Assembly (NCBI RefSeq): GCF_029873215.1
Contig: NZ_CP123620.1
Location: 1,736,001-1,800,000 of the forward strand
Source: Nocardioides sp. BP30
GTDB lineage: Bacteria; Actinomycetota; Actinomycetes; Propionibacteriales; Nocardioidaceae
Direction: 5' to 3'
DNA: 64,000 nucleotides
A model generated the notes under the pieces. That model saw only the letters and a list, made by a program, of their open reading frames with translations. It did not search any database and had not been told where the DNA came from. A program made the position numbers and the translations under genes. Shown one piece after another: positions 1 to 9,176 of this stretch. How positions within the stretch are numbered: the stretch's first letter is position 1; every line of letters begins with the position of its first letter.

Positions 1-1598
1 TCCTCGGGGGTCGGCTTCTGCACGTCGTCCTCGTAGTAGAGCGTGCGGAGCTTGTCCCGCAGGGTGGCCTTGCCGTTGGCCTTCGGGCCGTCGGCCGGTC
101 CAGCACCCTCGGGGCCGCGGTCGCGGACAGTGATCGCGTAGGCCTTGGCCTCGTTGATCGGCAGGTGGGCCTCGGAGTACCCACCGGCGGCCGACCGCAT
201 GATGACACCGGTCTCGTAGCCGTGCAGCAGCACCTCGTTGTCGTGGCGCTGCAGCGCGATGCACCAGCGACGTGCGACGAAGAACCCGATCACCGGACCG
301 ACGAACACGGCCGCCCGCAGGAAGTAGGTGATCTGGTTGATCGACATGTGCAGCTTGATGGCGATGATGTCGTTGCCGCCCGCGAGCCAGAACATCGCGT
401 ACCAGACCATCAGCGCGACCATCACGCCCGTGCGGGTCGGCGCGTTGCGCGGCCGCTGGAGCAGGTGGTGCTCGCGCTTGTCACCGGTGACCCAGGCCTC
501 CAGGAACGGCAGCATGGTGACCACCATCCACGACAGCATCGGCATCAGGATGACTGGGATGAAGATGTTCCAGGACCAGGTCGAGCCCCAGAAGTGCGAC
601 TCCCAACCGGGCATGATCCGCAGCGCGCCGTCGGGCCAGCCCATGTACCAGTCGGGCTGCGAGCCGGCCGTCACCTTGGTCGGGTCGTAGGGCCCGAACT
701 TCCACACCGGGTTGATCGAGAGGATCGCACCCATGATGGCGGTGACACCGAAGGTGACGAAGAAGAAGCCGCCCGCCTTCGCGGCGTACACCGGAAGCAT
801 CGGGTAACCGACGACGTTCGTCTCCTTGCGGCCGGGGCCTGCCCACTGGGTGTGCTTGTGGTAGACGAGCAGCAGCATGTGGGCCGCGACCAGGGCGAGC
901 AGGATGCCCGGGATCAGCAGCACGTGGATGGTGTAGAGGCGCGGGATGATCGCGTCACCCGGGAACTCGCCGCCGAAGAGGAAGAACCCGATGTAGGTGC
1001 CCACGATCGGGATGGCCTGGATGAAGCCGTCCGCGGCTCGCACGCCGGTACCGGAGAGCAGGTCGTCGGGCAGCGAGTAGCCGGTGAAGCCCTCGAGGGT
1101 GCCGAGCAGGAGGAGCAGCGAGCCGATGACCCAGTTGAGCTCACGCGGCTTGCGGTGCGCGCCCGTGAAGAACACGCGCAGCATGTGGATCATCATGGCC
1201 GAGATGAACAGCATCGCGGCCCAGTGGTGCATCTGGCGCAGCAGCAACCCGCCGCGCACGTCGAAGGAGATGTTCAGCGCGCTGGAGTACGCCTCCGACA
1301 TCGAGATGCCACGCAGGTTGGCGTAGCTGCCCTGGTAGGTCACCTCGGCCATGGACGGCCGGAACCACAGCGTCAGGAAGACGCCGGTGATCAGCAGGAC
1401 GACGAAGCTCCACAGCGCGATCTCGCCCAGCATGAAGGACCAGTGGTCAGGGAAGATCTTGCGGAGGTTCTTCTTGCCCATGGCGGCCAGGCCGAGGCGC
1501 TCGTCGGACCACTGGGCCACGGCGCCGACTTTGGTCGGCTTGCTTGCGGTCGCAGCGGAGGTGTTGCTCGTGGCGACCTTGCTCGTGTCGACACTCAC
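1..1598 (-). CDS. qcrB: Cytochrome bcc complex cytochrome b subunit (3' end outside window)
   Basis: Membrane cytochrome b of the menaquinol:cytochrome c reductase (bcc) part of the actinobacterial bcc-aa3 respiratory supercomplex. It binds two b hemes and oxidises menaquinol. The visible 532 codons show many membrane helices; helix motif RQMHHWAAML (about residues 121-130) and H138 in MMIHMLRV are the expected heme-ligand region, and a second pair lies in AAHMLLLVYHKH. The GTG start overlaps the qcrA stop by four bases (GTGA), so translation is probably coupled. The C-terminal hydrophilic tail, typical of actinobacterial QcrB, is cut by the window edge with no stop reached. Last gene seen of ctaE-qcrC-qcrA-qcrB. 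Identification is firm; the exact C-terminus is unknown. Confidence 0.96.
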   Translation of the reverse strand, partial: MSVDTSKVATSNTSAATASKPTKVGAVAQWSDERLGLAAMGKKNLRKIFPDHWSFMLGEIALWSFVVLLITGVFLTLWFRPSMAEVTYQGSYANLRGISMSEAYSSALNISFDVRGGLLLRQMHHWAAMLFISAMMIHMLRVFFTGAHRKPRELNWVIGSLLLLLGTLEGFTGYSLPDDLLSGTGVRAADGFIQAIPIVGTYIGFFLFGGEFPGDAIIPRLYTIHVLLIPGILLALVAAHMLLLVYHKHTQWAGPGRKETNVVGYPMLPVYAAKAGGFFFVTFGVTAIMGAILSINPVWKFGPYDPTKVTAGSQPDWYMGWPDGALRIMPGWESHFWGSTWSWNIFIPVILMPMLSWMVVTMLPFLEAWVTGDKREHHLLQRPRNAPTRTGVMVALMVWYAMFWLAGGNDIIAIKLHMSINQITYFLRAAVFVGPVIGFFVARRWCIALQRHDNEVLLHGYETGVIMRSAAGGYSEAHLPINEAKAYAITVRDRGPEGAGPADGPKANGKATLRDKLRTLYYEDDVQKPTPE

Positions 1599-2689
1599 TG
1601 TCCGGTCTCCTTGCTCCACTCATCGTAGATCGCCTGTGGCGACTTGGTCTCGCGCTCCCAGAAGCTCGGGCCGACCGGCTCCGGGTAGTCGCTCAGCGCC
1701 ACCAGGAAGCCCTCGTCGTCCACGCCCAGCGGAAGCTGGGGGAGGTGACGACCCGCCGGGCCGAACACGACCTTGCCGGAGTCGGCGAGGTCGAAGGTCG
1801 ACTGGTGGCAGGGGCACAGCAGGTGGTGCGTGGTGCGCTCGTTGAGCGAGATCGGGCAACCCACGTGGGTGCAGATCTTGGAGTAGGCGACGATGCCGCT
1901 GACGGACCAGTTCCGCGTGACGTCGGAGACGATGTCATCGGGGTCCATGCGCAGCAGGATCGTGGCGGACTTGGCGCGGGCGTCCTGCAGCGCGGCACCC
2001 TCGAGGGCCTCGCCCGAGGGGACCGACTGGCCGTTCTCGGTGCCGAAGATGATCTCCGGCTCGGCGTTGACCAGGTCGCCGATCTCGAGGTCGGCGGGAC
2101 GGATCGGCGTACCGACGACGTCGCGGACCACGCGCATGTTCTTCGCCCACACGGTGTGGCGCAGCTTGTCGCCGGGCAGCGGGCCCAGGTCGCGGAGCAT
2201 GACCACCGCCGGCGCGACCAGCACGCTGACGGAGAGGAGCAGCGAGTTGCGGATCAGGGGACGCCGGGCGATGCCCGACTCCTCCAGCCCGGCCTGCAGG
2301 GCGGCCAGGGTGGCGTTGCGGTCCTCTTCGGAGGAGGAGGCCGGGTGGCGCTCCTCGACGAGCTCGACGTCGGCCATGAGCTTGCGCGCCCACTGGATGA
2401 CGCCGACGCCGATGAACAGGAACGCGCCACCGAGGGTGAGGCCCAGAGCGACGTTGGAGGCGCCCAGACCGATGATCTCCTGACCGCCGACGCCGGTCTG
2501 GAGGGTCACGTAGGCGACGACGAACAGGATGGTGCACACGACCGAGAGGCCGAACAGCGTGGCCACCTGGCGTTCGGCGCGGCGCTCCGCCCGGGGGTCG
2601 ACGTCGGTGGGACGCCAGTGGTGTTCCGGATGACCCGGGTCGGGCAGCAGCGCGTCAGTGTGCGCCTCGATCTCGTGAGTGTCGCTCAC
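1595..2689 (-). CDS. qcrA: Rieske iron-sulfur subunit of cytochrome bcc complex
   Basis: 364-residue Rieske protein that carries electrons from menaquinol to the cytochrome c subunit. The [2Fe-2S] ligands are visible in CTHVGC (C273, H275) and CPCHQS (C292, H295), with the cluster-loop disulfide cysteines also present (C278, C294). The N-terminal half has about three hydrophobic segments, as expected for actinobacterial QcrA, which is larger than mitochondrial Rieske proteins because of extra helices. Its GTG start overlaps the qcrC stop (GTGA) and its stop overlaps the qcrB start in the same way, so the three qcr genes are translationally coupled. No missing key residue. Very confident. Confidence 0.97.
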   Translation of the reverse strand: MSDTHEIEAHTDALLPDPGHPEHHWRPTDVDPRAERRAERQVATLFGLSVVCTILFVVAYVTLQTGVGGQEIIGLGASNVALGLTLGGAFLFIGVGVIQWARKLMADVELVEERHPASSSEEDRNATLAALQAGLEESGIARRPLIRNSLLLSVSVLVAPAVVMLRDLGPLPGDKLRHTVWAKNMRVVRDVVGTPIRPADLEIGDLVNAEPEIIFGTENGQSVPSGEALEGAALQDARAKSATILLRMDPDDIVSDVTRNWSVSGIVAYSKICTHVGCPISLNERTTHHLLCPCHQSTFDLADSGKVVFGPAGRHLPQLPLGVDDEGFLVALSDYPEPVGPSFWERETKSPQAIYDEWSKETGQ

Positions 2690-3561
2690 TGGGCCGTTCC
2701 CTTCTTCTTGTTCGTGCGCGCGGTGTGGGCCGCGATCCAGACGGCGAAGGCGACCAGGCCGCCGAGACCCACGATCCAGGCGAACAGGCCCTCGCTCACC
2801 GGGCCGAGGTTGCCCAGGCTGAAGCCGCCGTAGCCCGGCTGGGTCTTCATCGACTGGATGTAGGCGATGACGTCGCGCTTCATCTCCGGCGAGAGGTTGC
2901 CGTTGGAGAAGGAGTCCATCGACTGCGGGCCGGTGAGCATGGCCTCGTAGATGTGCTTGGGGTCGGTGTCGAGCAGCTTCGGGGCGAAGCCGCCACGCGG
3001 CATCGCGCCGCCCTCACCGGTGAAGTTGTGGCAGGCGGTGCAGTTGGTCAGGAAGATCTGACCACCGCGGACGATGGCCTCCTGCTTCTCCGCAGCGCTC
3101 ATGCCGTCGGTGCTGTAGTCCGCCTTGGACGGGATCGCCGGGCCGGGCGCGAGGCTGGCGACGTACGCCGCGAGCTCGTTGATCTCGTCCTGGGTGAAGA
3201 TGTTCTTCTTCTTCTGGACCTGGGCACCCGGCTGCACCATGGGCATGCGACCGGTCCCGACCTGGAAGTCGACCGCGGCGGCACCGACGCCGGCGAGCGC
3301 CGGGCCGATGAGCTGGCCGTCCTTGGCGGTGAGGCCCTCGCCGTTCTGCCCGTGGCAGAACGCGCAGCTGACCAGGAAGAGCTGACGGCCCTTGGCCGCC
3401 ATCGCGGCCTGGTCCTCGGCGGTGTCAGCCGAGGAGGAGGGGGAGAAGGCGGCGTAGAGACCACCGGAGAGGGCCAGGCCCAGGAGGAGCAGCACCAGGC
3501 CGGCGATCGGGCCGCGACGGTGCCGCGACAGGCGACCGGCGGAGCGGTTCAGGAGACGCAC
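2686..3561 (-). CDS. qcrC: Diheme cytochrome c subunit of cytochrome bcc complex
   Basis: 291-residue membrane-anchored cytochrome cc that passes electrons directly from the bcc complex to the aa3 oxidase; actinobacteria use this in place of a soluble cytochrome c. Two heme-binding CXXCH motifs are visible: CAFCH at 66-70 and CTACH at 174-178. An N-terminal hydrophobic segment (about 20-40) and a C-terminal helix near 260-280 anchor it, so the heme domains lie outside the membrane. The GTG start lies about 30 bases after the ctaE stop, and the stop overlaps the qcrA start. Product assignment is certain. Confidence 0.97.
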   Translation of the reverse strand: MRLLNRSAGRLSRHRRGPIAGLVLLLLGLALSGGLYAAFSPSSSADTAEDQAAMAAKGRQLFLVSCAFCHGQNGEGLTAKDGQLIGPALAGVGAAAVDFQVGTGRMPMVQPGAQVQKKKNIFTQDEINELAAYVASLAPGPAIPSKADYSTDGMSAAEKQEAIVRGGQIFLTNCTACHNFTGEGGAMPRGGFAPKLLDTDPKHIYEAMLTGPQSMDSFSNGNLSPEMKRDVIAYIQSMKTQPGYGGFSLGNLGPVSEGLFAWIVGLGGLVAFAVWIAAHTARTNKKKGTAQ

Positions 3562-3592
3562 ATTCAGTCCTTGATCTACGCAGGCGGTCGAA

Positions 3593-4231
3593 CTACTTGA
3601 TGAGGTAGATGGTCGCGAACAGACCGATCCACACGACGTCGACGAAGTGCCAGTAGTACGACACGACGATCGCGCTCACCGCCTGCTCATGGGTGAAGCG
3701 ACGGGCCACGAAGGTGCGGCCGAGCACGAAGAGGAAGGCGATCAGGCCGCCGGTCACGTGCAGGCCGTGGAAGCCGGTGGTCAGGTAGAACACCGTGCCG
3801 TAGCCGGAGGCATTCATCTTGATGCCCTCCTGGATCAGGCTGGCGTACTCCGTCGCCTGGCCGGCGATGAAGATCGCTCCCATGAGGTAGGTGAGCACGA
3901 ACCACTCGCGCAGACCCCACTTGGCGACGTTGAACAGGGAGCCGGTGCGGCCCACCTGGCCCCGCTCAGCGGCGAACACGCCCCACTGGCAGGTGAACGA
4001 GGAGAGCACCAGGATCGTGGTGTTCACCGAGGCGAACGGCACGTTGAGGTGGGGGGTGCTCTGGGCCCACAGGTCCGGGCTGACCGCGCGGATCGTGTAG
4101 TACGCCGCGAACAGCGCCGCGAAGAACATCAGCTCGCTGGAGAGCCAGATGATCGTTCCCACGCTGACCATGCTGGGCCGGTCGTGATGCCCGTGCAGAC
4201 GGGAAGCCGGAAGAGTCGAAACTGTCGCCAC
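3593..4231 (-). CDS. ctaE: Cytochrome c oxidase subunit III
   Basis: 212-residue subunit 3 of the aa3-type cytochrome c oxidase, a multi-helix membrane protein that packs against subunit I and completes the bcc-aa3 supercomplex. Hydrophobic helices, the [13 protein letters not shown] segment and the C-terminal [14 protein letters not shown] signature are characteristic of the family. The other oxidase subunits are not in this window. The GTG start at 4231 has no Shine-Dalgarno sequence, but a CATAAT hexamer lies six bases upstream, which suggests a leaderless mRNA. It is the first gene of the ctaE-qcrCAB unit and is divergent from the gene at 4302, so the short 70-base gap should hold both promoters. 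Confidence 0.96.
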   Translation of the reverse strand: MATVSTLPASRLHGHHDRPSMVSVGTIIWLSSELMFFAALFAAYYTIRAVSPDLWAQSTPHLNVPFASVNTTILVLSSFTCQWGVFAAERGQVGRTGSLFNVAKWGLREWFVLTYLMGAIFIAGQATEYASLIQEGIKMNASGYGTVFYLTTGFHGLHVTGGLIAFLFVLGRTFVARRFTHEQAVSAIVVSYYWHFVDVVWIGLFATIYLIK

Positions 4232-4237
4232 GGCGCC

Positions 4238-4243
4238 ATTATG
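4238..4243 (-). promoter_or_regulatory. Candidate -10 element for ctaE-qcrCAB
   Basis: CATAAT on the minus strand, six bases before the ctaE GTG. The spacing would place transcription initiation at the start codon (leaderless). No good -35 hexamer is visible, as is common in actinobacteria. Confidence 0.4.
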
Positions 4244-4288
4244 TCGTGACCTCTCGGCGAGGGCACCCCGCCCCCCTCAGTTAAACGA

Positions 4289-4294
4289 TAGTTT
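4289..4294 (+). promoter_or_regulatory. Candidate -10 element, leaderless start at 4302
   Basis: TAGTTT lies seven bases before the GTG at 4302 and there is no Shine-Dalgarno sequence. This fits TANNNT leaderless promoters and supports the chosen start. Confidence 0.45.
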
Positions 4295-4301
4295 TCGGGC
4301 C

Positions 4302-5495
4302 GTGAGGCTCTCCGCGGGCACGTCCGCGCGTACGACGTGGTGGCTCGTGCCGCTCGCGATCTTCGCCCTGACCCGGATCGTCGACGTCTTCGTGATCGCC
4401 CACGCGGCGCATGCACAGGTGCCGATGGACGGCTCGTTCGGCATCCATGTCGAGGAGCTCAAGCCCGCGCACCCGGGCTACTGGGCAGCGCTGAGCAACT
4501 GGGACGGCCAGTGGTACGAGACCATCGCGCGCCACGGCTACCCGCACGTGCTGCCGGCCAGCGGCCCGGTCCCGCAGACCGCCTGGGCCTTCTACCCGCT
4601 CTATCCGTTGATCGTGCGGATGGTGATGCTGGTCACACCGCTCGGGTTCGGTCCGGCGGCGTCGGTCGTCAGCATGGCGTTCGCCGCAGCCGGACTGGCG
4701 CTGATCTACCGGGTGGTCCTCGACCGCGCGGACCGCTTCGCCGCGGCGATCACGGTCCTTGGGCTGTGCGTCTTCCCCTCGGCGCCCATCCTGCAGGCCG
4801 CCTACACCGAGGGCCTGGCACTGTTCGGCATCGCGCTGCTCATCTGGTGCCTGACGCGTCGCCGGTACGGCGAGGTCTTCGCGGTGCTGCTGCTGCTCGC
4901 CCTGACCCGCCCGATCGTGGTCGTCGCGGCGCCGGTGATCGTGGTGCACGGCTGGCGGCACCGGCACGACTCCAGCCCCCGGCAGCGCTGGACCCTCGCC
5001 GGGCTGACCGTCGCCTCCGGCGCCCTGGTCCTGCTGTGGCCGGCGGTGACGGGTCTGGTCACCGGCCGCTGGGACGCCTACTTCGCCACGCAGCGAGCCT
5101 GGAGCAACCAGCTGAGCCTGCGCAGCAGCTACCTCGGCTGGTTCTTCGGCGGCGCCGATCACGAGACGGCGGTCAGGGCGGTGCTGGTGTTGCTGGTGCT
5201 GCTGCTGACCCTCGTCGTACCGGCTGCGCGGGCGTGGCCCCTCGAGCTGCGGGTCTGGGCGATGGCCTACGGGCTCTACCTGGCGCTGACGTTGCGCCCG
5301 ACCAGCTCCATCGAGCGCTACATGCTGTTGGCGGCGGTGCCGTGGCTGCCGCTGCCGGCACTCGCCCCGGCCGGGACGCAGCGGTGGATCCGGGTGGTGA
5401 CCATGGGGGTCGTGGCGGCTGTCGGCATCCGGATGCAGGTCGGCTGGGTGGACCACTTCATGATCCCGACCGCTGGTTCCCTGCTGCCGCCGTAG
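4302..5495 (+). CDS. GT-C type membrane mannosyltransferase, PIG-V-like
   Basis: 397-residue protein with roughly nine to eleven hydrophobic segments. The motif [17 protein letters not shown] (about residues 66-82) is the signature loop of the PIG-V/GPI-mannosyltransferase 2-like family, in which an acidic residue of the WD pair after the first helix is thought to be catalytic. Bacterial relatives probably move sugars from polyprenyl-phosphate carriers to extracellular acceptors; the acceptor cannot be read from sequence. GTG start with a TAGTTT hexamer seven bases upstream. Divergent from ctaE and followed by the receiver-like gene 24 bases later. Family assignment is good, substrate unknown. 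Confidence 0.8.
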   Translation: MRLSAGTSARTTWWLVPLAIFALTRIVDVFVIAHAAHAQVPMDGSFGIHVEELKPAHPGYWAALSNWDGQWYETIARHGYPHVLPASGPVPQTAWAFYPLYPLIVRMVMLVTPLGFGPAASVVSMAFAAAGLALIYRVVLDRADRFAAAITVLGLCVFPSAPILQAAYTEGLALFGIALLIWCLTRRRYGEVFAVLLLLALTRPIVVVAAPVIVVHGWRHRHDSSPRQRWTLAGLTVASGALVLLWPAVTGLVTGRWDAYFATQRAWSNQLSLRSSYLGWFFGGADHETAVRAVLVLLVLLLTLVVPAARAWPLELRVWAMAYGLYLALTLRPTSSIERYMLLAAVPWLPLPALAPAGTQRWIRVVTMGVVAAVGIRMQVGWVDHFMIPTAGSLLPP

Positions 5496-5507
5496 GCCTC
5501 TCGCGAG

Positions 5508-5513
5508 TAGAGT
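5508..5513 (+). promoter_or_regulatory. Candidate -10 element, leaderless start at 5520
   Basis: TAGAGT lies six bases before the GTG at 5520, and no Shine-Dalgarno sequence is seen. Confidence 0.4.
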
Positions 5514-5519
5514 CGCGCC

Positions 5520-5924
5520 GTGACCGCCTCCGCGAAGCCGCTCAAGGTGCTTGTCTACAGCGACGACGTCAGCGTCCGGAAGCAGGTGATCCTGGCCCTC
5601 GGGCGCAGGCCTCACCCCGATCTTCCCGACGTCGAGTACGTCGAGGTAGCCACCGAGCCCATCGTCGTGCAGAACTTCGACGCCGGCACCATCGACCTGG
5701 CGATCCTCGACGGCGAGGCTGTGCCCGCCGGCGGCATCGGGGTGGCCAAGCAGATGAAGGACGAGATCGCCTCCTGCCCGCCGATCGTGGTCCTGACCGG
5801 GCGACCGCAGGACGCCTGGCTGGCGACCTGGTCGAGGGCCGACGCGGCGGTGTCACAGCCGCTGGACCCGATCGTGCTGGCCGAGACCGTCGTGGGGCTG
5901 CTCCGCGCCGGCGTTCCCGCCTGA
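5520..5924 (+). CDS. Degenerate response-regulator receiver-like protein
   Basis: 134-residue single-domain protein with a CheY-like pattern: acidic pair D15-D16 after strand 1, D64 in LAILDGE at the phospho-acceptor place, and T93 in VVLTGR. The lysine that normally precedes the conserved proline is replaced by glutamine (SQP, Q113-P114), so normal phosphorylation switching is doubtful. No output domain is attached. It sits directly upstream of trpD with 17 bases between them, an arrangement I recall from other actinobacteria, but no function is established to my knowledge. GTG start with TAGAGT six bases upstream. It could be a pseudo-receiver that acts as a protein-binding module. Confidence 0.75.
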   Translation: MTASAKPLKVLVYSDDVSVRKQVILALGRRPHPDLPDVEYVEVATEPIVVQNFDAGTIDLAILDGEAVPAGGIGVAKQMKDEIASCPPIVVLTGRPQDAWLATWSRADAAVSQPLDPIVLAETVVGLLRAGVPA

Positions 5925-5941
5925 GCGCGGCTGGGGAGGAG

Positions 5942-6973
5942 ATGTCCACCATCACGTGGCCCGACGTGCTCGGGTCGCTGGTAGCGCGCGTCGATCTCAG
6001 CGCCGAGCAGACCGCCTGGGCGATGGGCGAGATCCTCGAGGGCGAGGCCACCGCGTCGCAGATCGCGGGCTTCGCGATCGCGCTGCGGGCCAAGGGTGAG
6101 ACGTCGCAGGAGCTGGTCGGGCTGGTCTCGGCGATGTACGAGCGCGCCACCCCCATCTCCATCCCGGGCCGGCTGCTCGACATCGTCGGCACCGGGGGCG
6201 ACCGCTCCATGTCGGTCAACATCTCGACGATGTCGGCGATCGTGGCCGCCGGGGCGGGCGCGAAGGTCGTCAAGCACGGCAACCGCTCCGCCTCGTCCAC
6301 CTCCGGCTCCGCCGACGTGCTGGAGGCCCTCGGGATCCGGCTGGACCTGCCGGTCCAGCGGGTGGCCGCGCTGGCCGAGGAGGCAGGCATCACGTTCCTC
6401 TTCTCGGCTGTCTTCCACCCCGCGATGCGCCACGCCGCCGTCACCCGGCGCGAGCTGGGTGTGGGCACCACCTTCAACTTCCTCGGCCCGCTGTCCAACC
6501 CGGCGCATGCCGGAGCGAGCGCGATCGGCTGTGCCGACCTGCGGATGGCCCCGGTGATGGCGGGCGTCTTCGCCGCCCGCGGCACCGACGCCTGGGTCTT
6601 CCGTGGCGACGACGGGCTCGACGAGCTGACCACGACGACCACCTCCTCGCTGTGGGCGGTGCGCGGCGGCGAGACCACCCGGCACGAGATCGACCCGGCG
6701 CGGCTCGGCATCGGCCGTGCGACGGCCGAGGATCTGCGCGGCGGGGATGCCACGCACAACGCCGACGTCGTACGGCGGCTGCTCGGGGGCGAGCGCGGGC
6801 CGGTGCGCGATGCGGTGCTGCTCAACGCCGGCGCCGCCCTAGCGGTCTACGACGACGCCGCCGGCTCGATCGAGGACCGGCTCGCCGCCGGTGTCGAACG
6901 GGCCGCGGAGGCGGTGGACTCGGGTGCTGCCGCGGCGGCCCTGGATCGGTGGATCGCCGGCTCGTCGCGCTGA
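5942..6973 (+). CDS. trpD: Anthranilate phosphoribosyltransferase
   Basis: 343-residue enzyme that transfers the phosphoribosyl group of PRPP to anthranilate, the second step of the tryptophan branch. The PRPP-binding glycine loop GTGGD (residues 83-87), the following NIST segment and KHGNRSASS are all present, and the length matches the family. The ATG at 5942 was chosen because GGGGAGGAG lies just before it; the frame stays open far upstream, but that part has no homologous look. The gene is separate from other trp genes here, as in mycobacteria. Its stop is followed after four bases by two copies of a 22-bp repeat. Confidence 0.95.
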   Translation: MSTITWPDVLGSLVARVDLSAEQTAWAMGEILEGEATASQIAGFAIALRAKGETSQELVGLVSAMYERATPISIPGRLLDIVGTGGDRSMSVNISTMSAIVAAGAGAKVVKHGNRSASSTSGSADVLEALGIRLDLPVQRVAALAEEAGITFLFSAVFHPAMRHAAVTRRELGVGTTFNFLGPLSNPAHAGASAIGCADLRMAPVMAGVFAARGTDAWVFRGDDGLDELTTTTTSSLWAVRGGETTRHEIDPARLGIGRATAEDLRGGDATHNADVVRRLLGGERGPVRDAVLLNAGAALAVYDDAAGSIEDRLAAGVERAAEAVDSGAAAAALDRWIAGSSR

Positions 6974-6977
6974 CGGC

Positions 6978-7020
6978 GGGACGCAGGCCCGACTCGACCG
7001 GGACGCAGGCCCGACTCGAC
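6978..7020. repeat. 22-bp repeat, two copies, between convergent trpD and Lrp-like genes
   Basis: Two tandem copies of a 22-base unit that starts GGGACGCAGGCCCGACTC and ends GACC (6978-6999 and 7000-7021). The array fills the whole space between the trpD stop and the stop of the convergent gene at 7021. The same unit family recurs at 33171 and 36747. It may act as a terminator or be a mobile repeat. Confidence 0.85.
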
Positions 7021-7308
7021 TCAGTCGAGGCCGAGGGAGAAGGCCGCCTCCAGGTCATGGCGGGAGTAGGTCCGGAAAGCGATGTGCGTCTCGGTGTCGA
7101 GGACGCCCGGGACCTTGTTGAGCCGGTCCGCGACGACGGCGGCGATCTCGTCGTGGGTGCGCACCCGGACCAGCACGATCAGGTCGATCGGGCCGGTGAC
7201 CGAGTAGACCTCGCTGACCCCGTCGATGGCGGCGATCGCCTCGGCGACCTCGGGGATGCTGGCGACCTCGGCGGAGACGTGGACGATGGCGGTGATCACG
7301 CACGGCAC
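7021..7308 (-). CDS. Lrp/AsnC-type ligand-binding domain protein (no DNA-binding domain)
   Basis: 95-residue stand-alone RAM (regulation of amino acid metabolism) domain: ITAIVHVSAEV, the PEVAEAIAAIDGV helix and VTGPIDLIVLVR follow the beta-alpha-beta-beta-alpha-beta order of the Lrp/AsnC effector domain. The helix-turn-helix that normally precedes it is absent. Such short proteins form oligomers that may bind amino acids or partner regulators; a catabolic or tryptophan-linked role is only a guess. I chose the GTG at 7308, one base after the stop of the exonuclease gene at 7310, so the two are probably co-transcribed; a second GTG lies nine bases inside. The stop codon borders the 22-bp repeat. 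Confidence 0.85.
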   Translation of the reverse strand: MPCVITAIVHVSAEVASIPEVAEAIAAIDGVSEVYSVTGPIDLIVLVRVRTHDEIAAVVADRLNKVPGVLDTETHIAFRTYSRHDLEAAFSLGLD

Positions 7309-7309
7309 G

Positions 7310-9103
7310 TTACCGCGCCAGCGGCACGCCCTGATGGACCGTCGACAGCTCACGACGCTCGTCGAAGGGCACGAGCGTACGGCGGGACTCCTCGACCGCA
7401 TCGTGCACCGCGAGGTGTCGGGTGGCGCCGGCGACAGGGCAGGTCCACTCCCCGTCGACGTCGATCAGCCGGACCCCGGGCGACTCCAGCCACTTGAGCA
7501 CCAGCTCGCTCTCCTCGGCGCTCGCCGCGGGGACCGGTCCGGGGGCGGGCAGCACGGTCTCGGCCGAGGCGCACAGCTGGCGGACGTAATCGTGGGCATC
7601 GCCGCCCGGTGGCAGTGTTCCCGCGGCGGCGAGCCGGCCGCGTCGGACCACGTGCACCTCCCAGCGTCCGTCGTCGCGGCGGCGGCCGGCGACGATCTGG
7701 CCGCACCGGGCCAGCGCCGAGAGCCGTTGGGTGCGCGCCGCGGCCCGCAGGAACGCCGCCAGCCGGTCGCGGTGCACCCCGGCCTCCTCGAACCGCTCCG
7801 CTGCCGCCAGTGCCTGCATCCGCTCACTGATCGAGGTGATCACCTCGTCGGGTCGGCGCAGCAGGGTGTCGCGCAGCTGCCTGACCACCGCGGCGTAGGC
7901 CTCCTCGTCGGCGCTGCCGTCGCAGGGGGAGAGGCAACGCCCCATCTCGGCGAGCACGCAGGGGGACTTCGACGCCCTGCGCGCCAGCCGGTCCGAGCAC
8001 TGGCGGACCGGGAAGGTGTCGTGCAGCGCCTGGAGCGCCTTCTCGGCGACCTTCTTCGACGAGAAGGGCCCCAGGTAGTCGGCCTCGTCGTCGAGCACGC
8101 GCTTGACCAGGGACAGCCGCGGCCACGGCTCCCGGGTGAGCTTGACGAAGTGCATCCTCTCCGGGAAGCGCGAGCGTCGGTTGTAGCGCGGCTTGTGCTC
8201 GGCGATGAGTCGCAGCTCGCGGATCTGTGCCTCCAAGGTGGTGGCGCACTCGATCCCGGTGACGGTGGCGGCCAGGCCGACCATCTCGCCGATCCGGGAG
8301 CGGGTCTCGGAGGCGGTGAAGTAGGAGCGCACCCGAGTGCGCAGATCGCGGCTGGTGCCGACGTAGAGGACCCGCTCGCGGTCGTCGCGGAACAGGTAGA
8401 CCCCTGGTGCGTGCGGCAGCGACTCGGCGAGGTGGCGCTTCTTGCGCTGCGCGGTGGAGACCCGTGCGGAGAACGTCTGGAGCTCCTCCAGGGTGTGCAC
8501 CCCGAGGCCGCCGAGCCGCTCCATCAGGCCGTGCAGCACGTCGACGGTCGCGCGCGCGTCGGAGAGCGCGCGGTGGTTCGGCGTGGTGCCGGAGCGGAAG
8601 ACCTGCGCGAGCGAGGACAGCTTGCAGTTGGGCGCGTCGTCGCGGGTGATCACCCGGCGCGCCAGCTTCGCGGTGTCGACCACCTCGAAGGCCGGCCAGG
8701 GCCGCTGCTGGCGGGCGGCGAAGTGCTTGAGGAAGCCGACGTCGAAGGGTGCGTTGTGAGCCACCAGCACGCACCCCGCGGCGAACTCCAGGAACGCCGG
8801 CAGCGCCGACTCGATCCCTGGCGCATCGGCCACCATGGTGTCGCTGATGCCGGTGAGCACCGCGATGAACGGCGGGATCGCGCTGTGCGGGTTGACCAGT
8901 GTCTGGAACTCGCCCAGGATCTCGCCGGCACGGACCTTGACCGCGCCGATCTCGGTGATCATCGACCCGGCCTCGGCCGAGCCGCCGGTGGTCTCCAGGT
9001 CGACCACGCAGAACGTCACGTCGCGCAGCTGGCGCCCCAGCTCGTCGAAGCTGCGCTGGGACTCCCAACGCGATCGCGCTGTCGCTGCTGCGGTGCTGCT
9101 CAT
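7310..9103 (-). CDS. DEDD 3'-5' exonuclease / GIY-YIG (UvrC-like) fusion protein
   Basis: About 597 residues. The N-terminal domain (about 28-190) is a DnaQ/epsilon-type DEDD exonuclease with VVDLETTGG (D35, E37) and a later HNAPFDVGFL segment. The central domain (about 205-290) is a GIY-YIG nuclease with GVYLFRDDRERVLYVGTS, as in the UvrC N-terminus. A Cys-containing UvrC-like stretch, CVLAEMGRCLSPC, follows, but the UvrC C-terminal RNase H and HhH domains are missing. It resembles M. tuberculosis Rv2191. Its role in DNA repair is inferred, not established. The ATG at 9103 is preferred over a GTG at 9127 because TACGGT lies seven bases before it, a leaderless signature. Confidence 0.88.
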   Translation of the reverse strand: MSSTAAATARSRWESQRSFDELGRQLRDVTFCVVDLETTGGSAEAGSMITEIGAVKVRAGEILGEFQTLVNPHSAIPPFIAVLTGISDTMVADAPGIESALPAFLEFAAGCVLVAHNAPFDVGFLKHFAARQQRPWPAFEVVDTAKLARRVITRDDAPNCKLSSLAQVFRSGTTPNHRALSDARATVDVLHGLMERLGGLGVHTLEELQTFSARVSTAQRKKRHLAESLPHAPGVYLFRDDRERVLYVGTSRDLRTRVRSYFTASETRSRIGEMVGLAATVTGIECATTLEAQIRELRLIAEHKPRYNRRSRFPERMHFVKLTREPWPRLSLVKRVLDDEADYLGPFSSKKVAEKALQALHDTFPVRQCSDRLARRASKSPCVLAEMGRCLSPCDGSADEEAYAAVVRQLRDTLLRRPDEVITSISERMQALAAAERFEEAGVHRDRLAAFLRAAARTQRLSALARCGQIVAGRRRDDGRWEVHVVRRGRLAAAGTLPPGGDAHDYVRQLCASAETVLPAPGPVPAASAEESELVLKWLESPGVRLIDVDGEWTCPVAGATRHLAVHDAVEESRRTLVPFDERRELSTVHQGVPLAR

Positions 9104-9110
9104 GTCCGTG

Positions 9111-9116
9111 ACCGTA
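9111..9116 (-). promoter_or_regulatory. Candidate -10 element, leaderless start at 9103
   Basis: TACGGT on the minus strand, seven bases before ATG 9103. Supports that start over the GTG 24 bases upstream. Confidence 0.4.
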
Positions 9117-9163
9117 GGACCGAGCACCGACAGTTCCGGGGCGGCGCGCTGTGTCGGCGCACC

Positions 9164-9169
9164 TATCCT
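9164..9169 (+). promoter_or_regulatory. Candidate -10 element, leaderless start at 9177
   Basis: TATCCT lies seven bases before the GTG at 9177, with no Shine-Dalgarno sequence. It is the clearest TANNNT match in this divergent promoter region. Confidence 0.45.
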
Positions 9170-9176
9170 TCACTTC

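Noticed and set aside
165..1628. Plus-strand open frame across qcrB
   Set aside because: Antisense to a certain gene, no start context, low-complexity composition.
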